A DNA stretch of 64,000 nt from Paenibacillus sp. FSL R10-2734 (GCF_037963865.1 NZ_CP150170.1:7254001-7318000); one strand, 5' to 3'. Numbered from the stretch's first letter, positions 45,429 through 54,528 are shown. Numbers and translations: made by a program. The notes: generated by a model from the letters alone, not told the origin.

Positions 45429-46592
45429 TTATATGGTTTTGGCTACAACTGATTTTCGCTTTTTGCTTTTATTGTCGATCAGCAGAATTTCATTCTCGTT
45501 CTCCCGTTCGATGCCTATTTCCATATAATCGTCGATTACCGTATTCTCACTTATAATCGCTTTATGAATGCGTACGTTCTTGCCAATCTTAACCTTAGGC
45601 ATAATCACGGAGTCCGTAATTACACTGCCCTCACCCACTTCTACGCCATAAAAGAGGACCGAGTGACTCACTTCTCCGTGCACAATGCAGCCTTCATTAA
45701 TAATGCAGCCTGACACTTTCGCCCCAGGGGCAACATATTGGGCAGGTTGATTCGGATTACGCGTAAAAATGCGCCAGCTAGGATCATTTAGATTGAGTGG
45801 TGGATTATCGCTCAGCAAATCCATATTCGCTTCCCATAAGCTGGATACAGTACCTACATCTCTCCAGTATCCTTCAAAAGGGTACGCAAATAAGGAGTTT
45901 CCGTCCTCAAGCATTAAAGGAATGATATCCTTGCCGAAATCGTGCGAAGAACCTACATTTTCCCCGTCTTCCAGTAGATGCTTGCGGAGAATCTCCCATT
46001 TGAAGATATACACGCCCATAGAAGCTAACGTGCTTTTTGGTTGAGAGGGTTTTTCCTCAAATTCGTAAATTTTCAGATCGTCCTCCGTATTCAAAATTCC
46101 AAATCGGCTTGCTTCCTCCAGCGGAACGTCAATGACAGAAATCGTGCAATCGGCGTTTCTTTCCTTGTGGTATTGAAGCATAGCGTGGTAATCCATTTTA
46201 TAAATGTGATCACCGGACAGAATAAGAACATGCTCTGGATCGAACTGATCCACAAACTTAAGATTCCGATAAATCGCATCGGCCGTTCCTCGATACCAGC
46301 TGCTTCCATTCTCGCGTTCATGCGGTGGCAATACGAATACACCACCGTTCTTACGGTTTAAATCCCAATCACTGCCTACTCCGATGTAAGAATGCAGTAT
46401 CAATGGTTCATACTGAGTCAGTACACCAACTGTATCAATACCTGAATTGGAGCAGTTACTTAAAGGGAAATCGATGATCCGATAGGTCCCTCCAAAATAA
46501 ACAGCGGGCTTGGCAAGCGACTTGGTTAAACCTTTCAATCTTTTGCCTTGGCCTCCAGCCAATAGCATGGCTACCATTTCCTTTTTCTTCAT
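45429..46592 (-). CDS. glgC: Glucose-1-phosphate adenylyltransferase
   Basis: A 387-residue enzyme that makes ADP-glucose, the committed step of bacterial glycogen synthesis. The N-terminal LLAGGQGKRLKGLTKSLAKP loop, YRIIDFPLSNCSNSGID, ILSGDHIYKMDY and GYWRDVGTVSSLWEANMDL are intact, and a beta-helix follows. ATG 46592 follows AAGGGAGG. It is the first gene of glgC-glgD-glgP. glgA and glgB are absent here, unlike the Bacillus glgBCDAP operon. Confidence 0.97.
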   Translation of the reverse strand: MKKKEMVAMLLAGGQGKRLKGLTKSLAKPAVYFGGTYRIIDFPLSNCSNSGIDTVGVLTQYEPLILHSYIGVGSDWDLNRKNGGVFVLPPHERENGSSWYRGTADAIYRNLKFVDQFDPEHVLILSGDHIYKMDYHAMLQYHKERNADCTISVIDVPLEEASRFGILNTEDDLKIYEFEEKPSQPKSTLASMGVYIFKWEILRKHLLEDGENVGSSHDFGKDIIPLMLEDGNSLFAYPFEGYWRDVGTVSSLWEANMDLLSDNPPLNLNDPSWRIFTRNPNQPAQYVAPGAKVSGCIINEGCIVHGEVSHSVLFYGVEVGEGSVITDSVIMPKVKIGKNVRIHKAIISENTVIDDYMEIGIERENENEILLIDNKSKKRKSVVAKTI

Positions 46593-46843
46593 GGAAAAGC
46601 CTCCCTTGACTTATGGGTAATATGAAGTTCAGTAAGCACAGGTTGAATGAACAGAAGTTCCAGAAAGAAGTGAATTAACAAGAAATACACTTGAAAGAAA
46701 TGAGCCTTGATAGGAAGATGGACAAAGTTGAAAACACGAGGAAGGAAATATAACATGAACGGATAATCTAACCTAAATTGGATAACTTCCACCAAAATCA
46801 GGAGATTATCCTTATTGTAAAGTGTTCTATACCCGTCGTCAAA
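46593..46843 (-). promoter_or_regulatory. glgC promoter and ~215-nt leader
   Basis: On the minus strand TTGACG (46843-46838), a 17-bp spacer and TACAAT (46820-46815) form a good sigma-A promoter. The transcript would have a leader of about 215 nt before glgC, unusually long. The leader is pyrimidine-rich and I could not assign a riboswitch class. An 88-codon frame through it starts with GTG, lacks a ribosome site and begins upstream of the -35, so I reject it as a gene. The remaining sequence to 47049 shows nothing else definite. Confidence 0.6.
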
Positions 46844-47049
46844 ACCCTTTATCACATTTTCGAAAATCCGATTTTTTTAACCCTGTTCGTTATTAATCAC
46901 ATTAATATTACTTATAACTAAATTAACCCCTTTGAATCATTATGAAAGAAAATTACTCCTTAAATCGTAAAGCAAAGGGTCGGATCTTCAGCAAACGTTC
47001 AACCGGATATGTCATAATGTAGCTATCTATCACTGATTTGGAGGTACCT

Positions 47050-47736
47050 ATGATGAAAGCAGCTCAAGGCGTTAGACTACTGCTCGTAGATGATGAGCCT
47101 CATATATTGCAATTTCTGGAGCTGGGTCTCCTTAACGAAGGATTTGAAGTCAGAACCGCACCCGACGGAATCACAGCCATCTCAGTCGCTGCTGAGTTCA
47201 AGCCACATGTAGCCATCCTAGATGTCATGATGCCCGGCATGGATGGATTCGAGTTATGTCATTACCTGCGCTCGGAAGAGACGGAAATAGCCGTCATTAT
47301 GCTAACTGCAAAGGATGAAGTGGACGATCGAGTCAAGGGACTCACTATTGGTGCTGACGATTATATGGTCAAGCCCTTCAGCTTTGACGAATTGCTTGCC
47401 AGAATTCAAGCGCGGCTACGCAATCAGTTTCCGGGTCTGCTAGGCGAGGTCCGCTGCGGTCCGTTCCGCATTGATAGCCGTCGAAAAGAAATTCGCTTCA
47501 AGGAAGAAGTGCTTGAACTCTCCCCCACGGAATACGAGTTACTACAGTATCTCGTTATTAATCATGGCCTTGTACTAAGTAAGCCAATGATTCTTGATAA
47601 GGTCTGGGGCTATGATTTTGGCGGTGAGGAAAATATCGTTGAGGTCTATATCCGTTCGCTTCGCGAGAAGCTTGGGGATAAGGAGCACCGTATTATCCGT
47701 ACCCTGCGGGGAGCAGGCTACCGGGTGGATTTATGA
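47050..47736 (+). CDS. OmpR/PhoB-family response regulator
   Basis: A 228-residue two-component regulator. The receiver domain (1-120) has the acidic pair LLLVDDEP, phospho-acceptor Asp58 in AILDVMMPGMDGF, and the KPFSFDELLARI lysine switch. The winged-helix domain (130-228) has LELSPTEYELLQYLVINHG and VEVYIRSLREKLG. ATG 47050 has TTTGGAGGT 5 nt upstream. Its stop overlaps the kinase start (ATGA). Confidence 0.95.
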   Translation: MMKAAQGVRLLLVDDEPHILQFLELGLLNEGFEVRTAPDGITAISVAAEFKPHVAILDVMMPGMDGFELCHYLRSEETEIAVIMLTAKDEVDDRVKGLTIGADDYMVKPFSFDELLARIQARLRNQFPGLLGEVRCGPFRIDSRRKEIRFKEEVLELSPTEYELLQYLVINHGLVLSKPMILDKVWGYDFGGEENIVEVYIRSLREKLGDKEHRIIRTLRGAGYRVDL

Positions 47737-49316
47737 GTACGCGCATCTCTCAATGGTTTCATAAGCTGCCTGCACCCCGTTCCCTACGGAAGCAGCTACT
47801 AGCGATTTCGCTGCTCATTCTATCAGGATTGCTGCTGCTAATCGGGATATTACAATATATACTCATGCGGGATTTCATATACAGCAATAGAGCGGAGTCT
47901 ATGGAAGCGCAAATACGTTCTGTTCCCCGTGAAATGTTTTTTAACTTTTTCAATTCCTATGACGAGGACACAACAAGTATGAACGAGGCAAACACTGAGC
48001 ATAGTGGTAATCTGCCAGGGGAAAGAAATGGCGAGAATAAAATGCCGAACAATCTGCGTACCGGCGAGAATAGACGCCCCCTCTTGCTGGATGCTCATAC
48101 GACCATTGCCATTTACAGCTCGGATGGCACCTTCCGGGATTTACAGCAATTAACGTTATCTGATTCAGCCGCGCCTAGATTGACGAATACGCAATACAAT
48201 AATCTACTCATTCATACCACGGATAGAACAACAGGAAATTACAAGCTTATAGAGTCACAAGATGGCACTGAACATCTAGCCATATTCGTAAACCTCTATC
48301 GACCTGGAAATACTAGATTGCTGCTACAGATGAGTGTGGATACAGGACCGTTAAAGGATGTCATCTTGCAGCAATTGATGATCTACGCAGGCTTGTCAGT
48401 GATTGCTTTATTGGCTGGCTTCTTCCTATACTTGCCTGCCCTTCGTAAGACGCTGGTCCCTCTTTCTAATATGGGAGAGTCCGCCGAGATCATTGATGCC
48501 GGTAATCTGGATATCCGGTTTCCAATTAACCAAGGACAGACTGAGATCGACAAGCTGGCTCATTCATTCAATGGTATGCTCGAGCGCCTAGAAATATCCT
48601 TTCATAATGAACGGGAAGCCAAGGAACAGATGAGGCGCTTCGCTGCCGATGCTTCTCACGAGCTGAGAACTCCACTGACCTCGATCCATGGTTTCCTGGA
48701 GGTCTTACTGCGGGGCGCCGCGGACAACAAGGAACAGTTATACAATTCATTGCGTAGCATGCATGGCGAATCGAAACGGATCAACAAGCTGGTGGAGGAT
48801 TTACTGCTGCTCGCTCGGATGGACGGTGCCCCCCAACTGCATATGACGGACCTGCTGCTCGGAGAGGTTATTTCTGAAATGAAGCCACATCTGCTCTTGT
48901 TGGCGGATCACCGCAAGGTTACTTTTGATATCTCGTATGGCATCCGTGGTAAATATGAACCTAATAAGATCAAACAGGTGATTCTGAATCTGTTTCACAA
49001 TGCGGTTCAGCATACGGATATAGAGTTTGGTACCATTCATCTCTCTTTACATGCTAGAGGAAATGAAGCAGTTCTAACGGTGCGGGACAACGGTTGCGGG
49101 ATTTCAGCAGAGCATATCCCACATATATTCGATCGCTTCTACCGCAGTGACTCCTCTCGTACGCGTAAGTACGGTGGATCTGGTCTGGGCCTTTCTATTA
49201 CCAAGTCTATCGTGGAGGCACATCACGGCAAGATCAGTGTAAGCAGCACACTCGGTGAGGGAACAACCTTCAGGGTTACACTTCCTTGTGAGGAAGGATT
49301 AGCCAAGAGAGACTAA
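47733..49316 (+). CDS. Sensor histidine kinase with HAMP domain
   Basis: A 527-residue membrane kinase, partner of the preceding regulator. Transmembrane helices lie near 22-45 and 212-236 and enclose a ~165-residue extracellular sensor rich in Asn, Thr and charged residues that I cannot assign to a known family. HAMP, HisKA with RRFAADASHELRTPLTSIHG (His309) and HATPase (NLFHNAVQHT, VRDNGCGIS, GGSGLGLSI) follow. The later position of galU and two membrane glycosyltransferases hints at envelope control, but the intervening flavoprotein gene and opposite strand make that only a guess. Confidence 0.94.
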   Translation: MSTRISQWFHKLPAPRSLRKQLLAISLLILSGLLLLIGILQYILMRDFIYSNRAESMEAQIRSVPREMFFNFFNSYDEDTTSMNEANTEHSGNLPGERNGENKMPNNLRTGENRRPLLLDAHTTIAIYSSDGTFRDLQQLTLSDSAAPRLTNTQYNNLLIHTTDRTTGNYKLIESQDGTEHLAIFVNLYRPGNTRLLLQMSVDTGPLKDVILQQLMIYAGLSVIALLAGFFLYLPALRKTLVPLSNMGESAEIIDAGNLDIRFPINQGQTEIDKLAHSFNGMLERLEISFHNEREAKEQMRRFAADASHELRTPLTSIHGFLEVLLRGAADNKEQLYNSLRSMHGESKRINKLVEDLLLLARMDGAPQLHMTDLLLGEVISEMKPHLLLLADHRKVTFDISYGIRGKYEPNKIKQVILNLFHNAVQHTDIEFGTIHLSLHARGNEAVLTVRDNGCGISAEHIPHIFDRFYRSDSSRTRKYGGSGLGLSITKSIVEAHHGKISVSSTLGEGTTFRVTLPCEEGLAKRD

Positions 49317-49340
49317 CAAACGGTATAATAGGTGATAGAC

Positions 49341-49448
49341 TTAAGTCTATGCTTACGATGCGAGTTTTGCTTCACAAAACTTAAGCCCATGCTTACGAAG
49401 TAGTTTTGCTATGTTGTCCATTCTAAGGAGCATCGCTCCGCAAAACTT
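49341..49448. repeat. 40-bp direct repeats between the kinase and flavoprotein genes
   Basis: The block beginning TTAAG(T/C)C(T/C)ATGCTTACGA and ending TAGTTTTGCT-like occurs at 49341-49371 and 49381-49410, and its end CAAAACTT recurs at 49375 and 49441. AGACTTAAGTCT (around 49337-49348) is a 12-bp perfect palindrome. It ends right at the ribosome site TTTTAGGAGG of the next gene. Confidence 0.8.
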
Positions 49449-49463
49449 TTAGGAGGTCAAAAA

Positions 49464-50030
49464 ATGTACGAAATCGCCGTAATTGGAGCCGGCCCTGCCG
49501 GTGCAAGCTCAGCTCTATTCGCCGCCAAGGCGGGCAAAAAAACGCTGCTGATCGACAATGATAAGGGCATGACCCGCAGAGGGTGGTTTGAGAACTTTTA
49601 TGGAATTTCCGAAGTAGGCGGTCCTGATCTCGTAGAAACCGGACATAAGCAAGCCATCAAATTTGGCGCTGAACTGGTAGCAGAACAGGCGATCAGCCTC
49701 ACCTCCAGCGGCAACGGATTTGTTATTGAAACCGAAGACGGAATCATTTATGAAGCGAAACACGTAATTCTTGCAACAGGTGCCCTTACGGATCTAGCCG
49801 CTAAAGCTGGCGTGGAGACTAAGGATGGTACCGAGCCAAGAATCAAAACAGTAGTCGCTGTTAATCCAGAAGGCAAAACAAATATTGAAGGCATTTGGGC
49901 TGCAGGTACCGTTGCCGGAGTAAGTGTACATGCCATTATTACGGCAGGCGATGGCGCGAAGGTAGCGATTAATGTGATTAGCGAGTTAAATGGTGCTCGT
50001 TACGTGGATCATGATGTGCTAAAAGCTTAA
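49464..50030 (+). CDS. One-domain FAD protein related to thioredoxin reductase
   Basis: A 188-residue flavoprotein. YEIAVIGAGPAGASSALFAA is the FAD P-loop and EGIWAAGTVAGVSVHAIITAGDG the C-terminal FAD contact of the thioredoxin-reductase family (cited by cores GAGPAG and GIWAAGT). The separate NADPH domain and the redox CxxC of true thioredoxin reductases are missing, and no internal break is seen, so it is a natural short form. It may take electrons from a partner protein or act as a sensor; unknown. ATG 49464 follows TTAGGAGG. Confidence 0.85.
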   Translation: MYEIAVIGAGPAGASSALFAAKAGKKTLLIDNDKGMTRRGWFENFYGISEVGGPDLVETGHKQAIKFGAELVAEQAISLTSSGNGFVIETEDGIIYEAKHVILATGALTDLAAKAGVETKDGTEPRIKTVVAVNPEGKTNIEGIWAAGTVAGVSVHAIITAGDGAKVAINVISELNGARYVDHDVLKA

Positions 50031-50048
50031 TCAATGACTGAAAACATA

Positions 50049-50093
50049 AATCCGGGGACGATTCTTAGGAATCAGTTCTCCGGATTTTTTTAT
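50049..50093 (+). terminator. Intrinsic terminator of the flavoprotein gene
   Basis: AAATCCGG pairs with CCGGATTT around a GATTCTTAGGAATC inner stem, followed by TTTTTT. Confidence 0.85.
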
Positions 50094-50099
50094 ACCGAA

Positions 50100-50300
50100 A
50101 AATATAACTGCACTTGGTGCAGCTATTTCAACCATTAGCACTCCTGAACTCCTTTTAAGTGTAGTTTGTGCAACTAAAAACAGTCGGAAAGAGTATTTCC
50201 GAAGGTTTATGATGAAATAAGTGTATCAAGTGCAATTAAGTCGATACGTAGCAGGTTGATGCGCTTTTTAATTGTATAAAGTACACTTATTTGTTCATCC
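50100..50300. repeat. Intergenic stretch with repeated GTGCA/TGCAC words and a small hairpin
   Basis: Between the flavoprotein terminator and the galU terminator no gene is seen. CTGCACTTGGTGCAGC, AAGTGTAGTTTGTGCAACTA, AAGTGTATCAAGTGCAATTA and AAAGTACACTTA are related words in both orientations at about 50-bp intervals. TCGGAAA-GAGTA-TTTCCGA (about 50188-50206) is a perfect 7-bp hairpin. Confidence 0.5.
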
Positions 50301-50327
50301 CAGTGCCCCCTCTTAATCACCATACGC

Positions 50328-50395
50328 AAAAAAACTGCTCCAAACCAACCTAATCTCACCGCCGCATGACGATGTTATGGTCGTTTGGAACAGTC
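50328..50395 (-). terminator. Terminator of galU
   Basis: On the minus strand ACTGTTCCAAAC pairs with GTTTGGAGCAGT (one mismatch) around a GC-rich inner part, followed by TTTTTTTG. Confidence 0.75.
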
Positions 50396-50406
50396 TCCTT
50401 CAATCC

Positions 50407-51317
50407 CTAGCGTGTACCCCAAGGCAAGGCCTCCACTTCTTCACTTTCCCTCAGTCTAGCAGCCAGCTTCTGCAAATACGGAACTAGTAATGGACGTAAC
50501 TCCTCACGCATCAGCCCGACCTCCAGTGTAGCTTGGATATAGCCGAATTTATCGCCAATATCATAACGTTGTCCGATCAAATCCAGCGCCAGTAGACCTT
50601 CATTACGGCACACCTCATGCAAAGCATCGGTCAGTTGATATTCGCCACCTGTTCCACGTTTGAGCTTAGCCAGGATCGAAAATATCGAAGGCTCCAAAAT
50701 GTAACGTCCCATAATAGCATTCTCTGAAGGTGCAGTTTCAGGAGAGGGCTTCTCCACCAAGCCTTTTACTTCATGGACTCCTTGTAGAGAACCGCTGGAT
50801 GAGATAATCCCGTATTTTTGAACCTCCTGCCGCGGCACCTGCTGTACACCGACAATGGTCTGCTCCTCTTGCTCATACAATCTCATCATTTGCAGCAGCG
50901 CCGGGTCCTCTGAGATCATGATATCGTCGCCGAGCAGAACAGCGAAGGGCTCATTTCCGATGAACTGTTCCGCACAAAGGATGGCGTGACCTAGCCCAAG
51001 CGGCTCTTTTTGCCTAATGTAATGAATGCTGGCCAGCTCACTAATCGCTTGAACTTCACGAAGCAGCTCCTCTTTTCCTTTTTCCAAAAGCGTCTGTTCC
51101 AGTTCCACTGATTTATCGAAATGATCTTCAATCGACTTCTTGTTCGGCCGGTCACGATGATGATGCTCTCAATGCCAGATCGAACAGCTTCTTCTACGAT
51201 ATATTGAATCGCCGGCTTATCCACAATAGGCAGCATTTCCTTCGGCTGAGCCTTAGTTGCAGGCAGGAACCGAGTGCCTAAGCCCGCGGCGGGAATAACC
51301 GCTTTTCTAATCTTCAC
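50407..51317 (-). pseudogene. galU: UTP--glucose-1-phosphate uridylyltransferase, split by a -1 frameshift
   Basis: This enzyme makes UDP-glucose for teichoic acid glucosylation, glycolipids and polysaccharides. The first 57 codons from ATG 51317 give IPAAGLGTRFLPATKAQPKEM-type signature (core GLGTRFLPATKAQPKE) and end ESIIIVTGR. Then the frame is lost: the protein expected is NKKSIEDHFDKSVELEQTLL, and that sequence is present exactly one frame over. Inserting one base near 51145 restores an unbroken 303-residue protein of normal length, down to the stop at 50407, with LLGDDIM and GEYQLTDAL intact. Either a recent mutation or a sequencing error explains it. No other copy is in the window. Confidence 0.9.
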
Positions 51318-51340
51318 TATGAATCCCTCCCTTACAGTTA

Positions 51341-52318
51341 CTAATGATTTGCAGCTTGATGCTCGCGAACGCTCTGCTCCTCCTTGCCCCCATAGAACTC
51401 TTGGACAATATAGAGCGGACGTCCCTTGGTCTCATCATAAATCCGGCCGACATACTCACCCAGAATCCCTAACATAATCAGTACAAACCCATTAAAGGTC
51501 ACTGTGATTCCAATCATCGATGCCCAGCCCTTAACGACTGAATCCGTAAAGATCACCAGATATAACACATACATCAAGTACAAGAAACCAGAAGCGGATA
51601 GCAGTACTCCCAGATATCCTGCCAGCTTCAGCGGCTTATATGAGAAGGAAGTAATTCCGTCCAGGGAGAGCTTGATCATACGTTTCAGTGGATATTTAGT
51701 CTCTCCTGCGAGCCGTTCATCGCGTTCATATTCAATGGCTTTTTGGCGAAAACCGACCCAGCTGACTAGACCGCGTACGAACCGATTTTTCTCTGGAAGA
51801 CGCTTGAGCTGTTCACATACTTTACGATCTATGAGCCGAAAATCACCCGTATCTACAGGGATTGAAATATCGGTTGAATAACGCAGCACTCTATAAAAAA
51901 GGCTGGCCGTCCACTTTTTGAATAAGGACTCTCCGTTTCGCTTTACCCGTTTTGCATAAACAACTTCATAACCCTGCTTCCATTCCGCAATCATGTCCAG
52001 AATCAGCTCTGGCGGATCTTGCAAATCGGCATCAATAATAACGACTGCATCTCCTAGGGCATAATCCATTCCGGCAGTAATAGCGATCTGATGTCCAAAG
52101 TTACGAGACAAATCGATCAGCTTCACACTCTCATCCCAGTAGCTATATTCCTCAATCATCTGGGCACAATTGTCTGTGCTGCCGTCATTCACGAAGATCA
52201 GCTCATACACTTCATTTGTTAAACCCATTACTTTTTTGAGCCGTCGATACGTCTCCTGAATAACCGCCTCTTCGTTAAACATCGGTATAATAATGGAATA
52301 GCGCACGTTGGTGCTCAT
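51341..52318 (-). CDS. GT2 glycosyltransferase, GtrB/CsbB/YkcC type
   Basis: A 325-residue membrane enzyme that transfers a sugar from a nucleotide sugar to undecaprenyl phosphate. The GT-A domain has SIIIPMFNEEAVI, FVNDGSTD and the metal-binding DADLQDPP; two C-terminal transmembrane helices (about 225-250 and 262-290) anchor it. I start it at ATG 52318 with AAGGAGG 8 nt upstream; a longer frame adds 21 residues. Paired with the downstream-acting GT39 enzyme upstream in the operon, as in Bacillus ykcC-ykcB. It may need UDP-glucose from galU, its neighbour. Confidence 0.93.
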   Translation of the reverse strand: MSTNVRYSIIIPMFNEEAVIQETYRRLKKVMGLTNEVYELIFVNDGSTDNCAQMIEEYSYWDESVKLIDLSRNFGHQIAITAGMDYALGDAVVIIDADLQDPPELILDMIAEWKQGYEVVYAKRVKRNGESLFKKWTASLFYRVLRYSTDISIPVDTGDFRLIDRKVCEQLKRLPEKNRFVRGLVSWVGFRQKAIEYERDERLAGETKYPLKRMIKLSLDGITSFSYKPLKLAGYLGVLLSASGFLYLMYVLYLVIFTDSVVKGWASMIGITVTFNGFVLIMLGILGEYVGRIYDETKGRPLYIVQEFYGGKEEQSVREHQAANH

Positions 52319-52395
52319 GAGCAGCTCCTCCTTAAATTTGAATAATGAAGCGCGCCAGATCCATCTGATAACACGCCTCATTTATTAATACTTGC

Positions 52396-54528
52396 CTAGT
52401 TTAAAGTAACTTTGTATAACGTCCCGCTGTTTCCTGCGTTGCTTCCAGCCCAATCAGCTGTTGGAACCTCCGTACCATTTTCCGTGATCCAAGTCGTCAA
52501 TTCCGAGCTACCCCCACGTCCGCCACCCATACCACCGCTGCCCATCAGGAAGTATTTCACCTTTCCACTCTCAACTAACGCCTTTAGGGTATCTGTGGTA
52601 TACACTGTGTCTGAGCTAGAAAATCCGTTCAGAATAACAACCGATGCACCCTTGTCAACGATATAAGGAGCTGCTGTGCCATAATCCAACGTAGCAAACA
52701 GATAAGGCTCCCCAGTATTGTTCTCCTCCAAATAGGACAACAGGCTTTCATTCGCACTTGTGGCGCTATTACGTCCAAAATTGCTTGAATTGCCGCCCAT
52801 TCCCCCTTTACCTTCACTACTGCTCGGTCCTGCTTCAGGGGTTTGACTATTCAGCCCATAAGTAATGGGGGTAGCTGCCCAATAGAGAGGCCCAATTAAC
52901 AATACTAGTACTGCTGCAACGCTTGTCGCATAAATGAAAGACTTCTTCTTGCCTTTAAGAACTACCAGTGCCAGTGAAACCACTATTCCTGCAGCTAAAA
53001 TACAAATGGACCAGCCACTACCAATCGTATCGTCATAAGGATGAACAATGTACCACTGGAAACCTGCTGTAACTAGTGTTGCCGCTGGCAATAGCCAAGA
53101 CAGCCAACCAGAGTGCTCGCGATATAGCGTCCACAGCTTTGACCATCCTGCACCGACTAACGCTGCAATCGGAGGAGCCATCATGACCAGATAATATTGA
53201 TGGAAGAACCCTGCGATACTGAAAAATCCCATAACGGGCACCAGCCATGCTAACCAGAAGAGAGCTTCCTTATGAGCTTGGGTAAGGTTCTTTCTCCGCA
53301 GATTGGCGAATAATCCAATGCAGCCTAACAATACGAAAGGCAACAACCAGCTAGCCTGCCCTGACAGCTCTGATTGGAACAGACGAAGCGGACCTGCTGT
53401 TCCTGTATTGAACATTCCGCCGCCGCCGCCACCGCCACCATTCATGCCACCGCGATTTCCTCGTCCGTCCTCGTCACCGCCAAATTGCCGACCTTGACTG
53501 TCAGCTCCACCAGGTGGTTGACCTGGTGAACCTCCATCATCGGCACCAGTCTGGCTATTCGAGGTCGAGTTTGGGTCTTGCTGACCCGAAGATGCTCCAC
53601 GTCCACCATCAGTGCCATTATTACCTCCTGCCCCATTCATAGCGGGCATCTCGCCATTCATGTTCGGCATCTCACCGTTCATTGTCGGCATCTCACCATT
53701 CGCTCCCGGCATTCCACCTCCGCCACCGCCTGTCCCACGATCGCCCGTCAAACGTGCGACACCATTATAACCAAAGGCCAGATTCAGCACGGAATTAGTA
53801 CCGCTACTGCCGATATAAGGTCGTTTGCTGGCGGGAATCGAATCCACAATCACTGCCCAGGACAAGGAAACTACAAGCAATATTGCTGTGGAGGCTGCCA
53901 ATACTCCCGTCTTCCGCTTCCAGTTCACTTTGGCAGCCAAAATATAAAAGAGATAAAACGCCGGTAGAACCATATATGCCTGCAGCATCTTCTCGTTAAA
54001 CCCTACACCGATTAACGCGAATGCGGTTAGAAGACTGCCCAGCTTGTTGCTCTTCGTCCCTTTAAATAGAAACCAAACCGCGAGCAGAAGGGTGAATACA
54101 AGCAGCGCATCAATATTATTCGTCCGACTGACAGCGGCTGCTACCGGAGTTGTAGCCATGGCCAGAGCCGCTAAACGTGCTGCCGCTCTACCGAAGGTAG
54201 GCTTTACCAGCAGATATACAAGTAACACCGAACCGACTCCACCAAGTGCCTGTGGCAAAATCACACTCCAGCCATGCAGCCCGAAGATGAGTGCACTAAG
54301 CGTCTGAATCCAAAAGGTGACTGGTGGTTTATCCACCGTTACCGAACCCGCGGAGTCGAGGGACGCGAAGAAGAAATTATGAAAGTTCTGCAGCATACTC
54401 CCCACTGCGGTGGTGTAGTATGTATTCACATAGTGGTCATTCCAAACCCCATAACCATACAAAAAAGCAGCAAGTATTAAAATGAGCCACAGTATAAGAT
54501 CCGAGCTTATTTTTTTGACTCCACTCAT
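52396..54528 (-). CDS. GT39/ArnT-like membrane glycosyltransferase (YkcB type) with Gly/Asn-rich insert
   Basis: A 710-residue membrane enzyme of the dolichol/polyprenyl-phosphate-sugar-using type. A cytoplasmic start precedes helix 1, then the extracellular loop FASLDSAGSVTVDKPPVTFW with the catalytic Asp pattern and about ten further helices. Around residues 260-375 an insert is made of repeats NGEMPTMNGEMPNMNGEMP (about four) and long Gly runs, as is common in Firmicute YkcB proteins. A C-terminal soluble domain has YLFATLDYGTAAPYIV. ATG 54528 follows TAGGAG. It probably moves the sugar from the GT2 product to an envelope acceptor. Confidence 0.9.
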   Translation of the reverse strand: MSGVKKISSDLILWLILILAAFLYGYGVWNDHYVNTYYTTAVGSMLQNFHNFFFASLDSAGSVTVDKPPVTFWIQTLSALIFGLHGWSVILPQALGGVGSVLLVYLLVKPTFGRAAARLAALAMATTPVAAAVSRTNNIDALLVFTLLLAVWFLFKGTKSNKLGSLLTAFALIGVGFNEKMLQAYMVLPAFYLFYILAAKVNWKRKTGVLAASTAILLVVSLSWAVIVDSIPASKRPYIGSSGTNSVLNLAFGYNGVARLTGDRGTGGGGGGMPGANGEMPTMNGEMPNMNGEMPAMNGAGGNNGTDGGRGASSGQQDPNSTSNSQTGADDGGSPGQPPGGADSQGRQFGGDEDGRGNRGGMNGGGGGGGGMFNTGTAGPLRLFQSELSGQASWLLPFVLLGCIGLFANLRRKNLTQAHKEALFWLAWLVPVMGFFSIAGFFHQYYLVMMAPPIAALVGAGWSKLWTLYREHSGWLSWLLPAATLVTAGFQWYIVHPYDDTIGSGWSICILAAGIVVSLALVVLKGKKKSFIYATSVAAVLVLLIGPLYWAATPITYGLNSQTPEAGPSSSEGKGGMGGNSSNFGRNSATSANESLLSYLEENNTGEPYLFATLDYGTAAPYIVDKGASVVILNGFSSSDTVYTTDTLKALVESGKVKYFLMGSGGMGGGRGGSSELTTWITENGTEVPTADWAGSNAGNSGTLYKVTLN

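Noticed and set aside
46589..46855. 88-codon minus-strand frame upstream of glgC
   Set aside because: GTG start without a ribosome site, beginning upstream of the -35 of the glgC promoter; it overlaps the glgC start.
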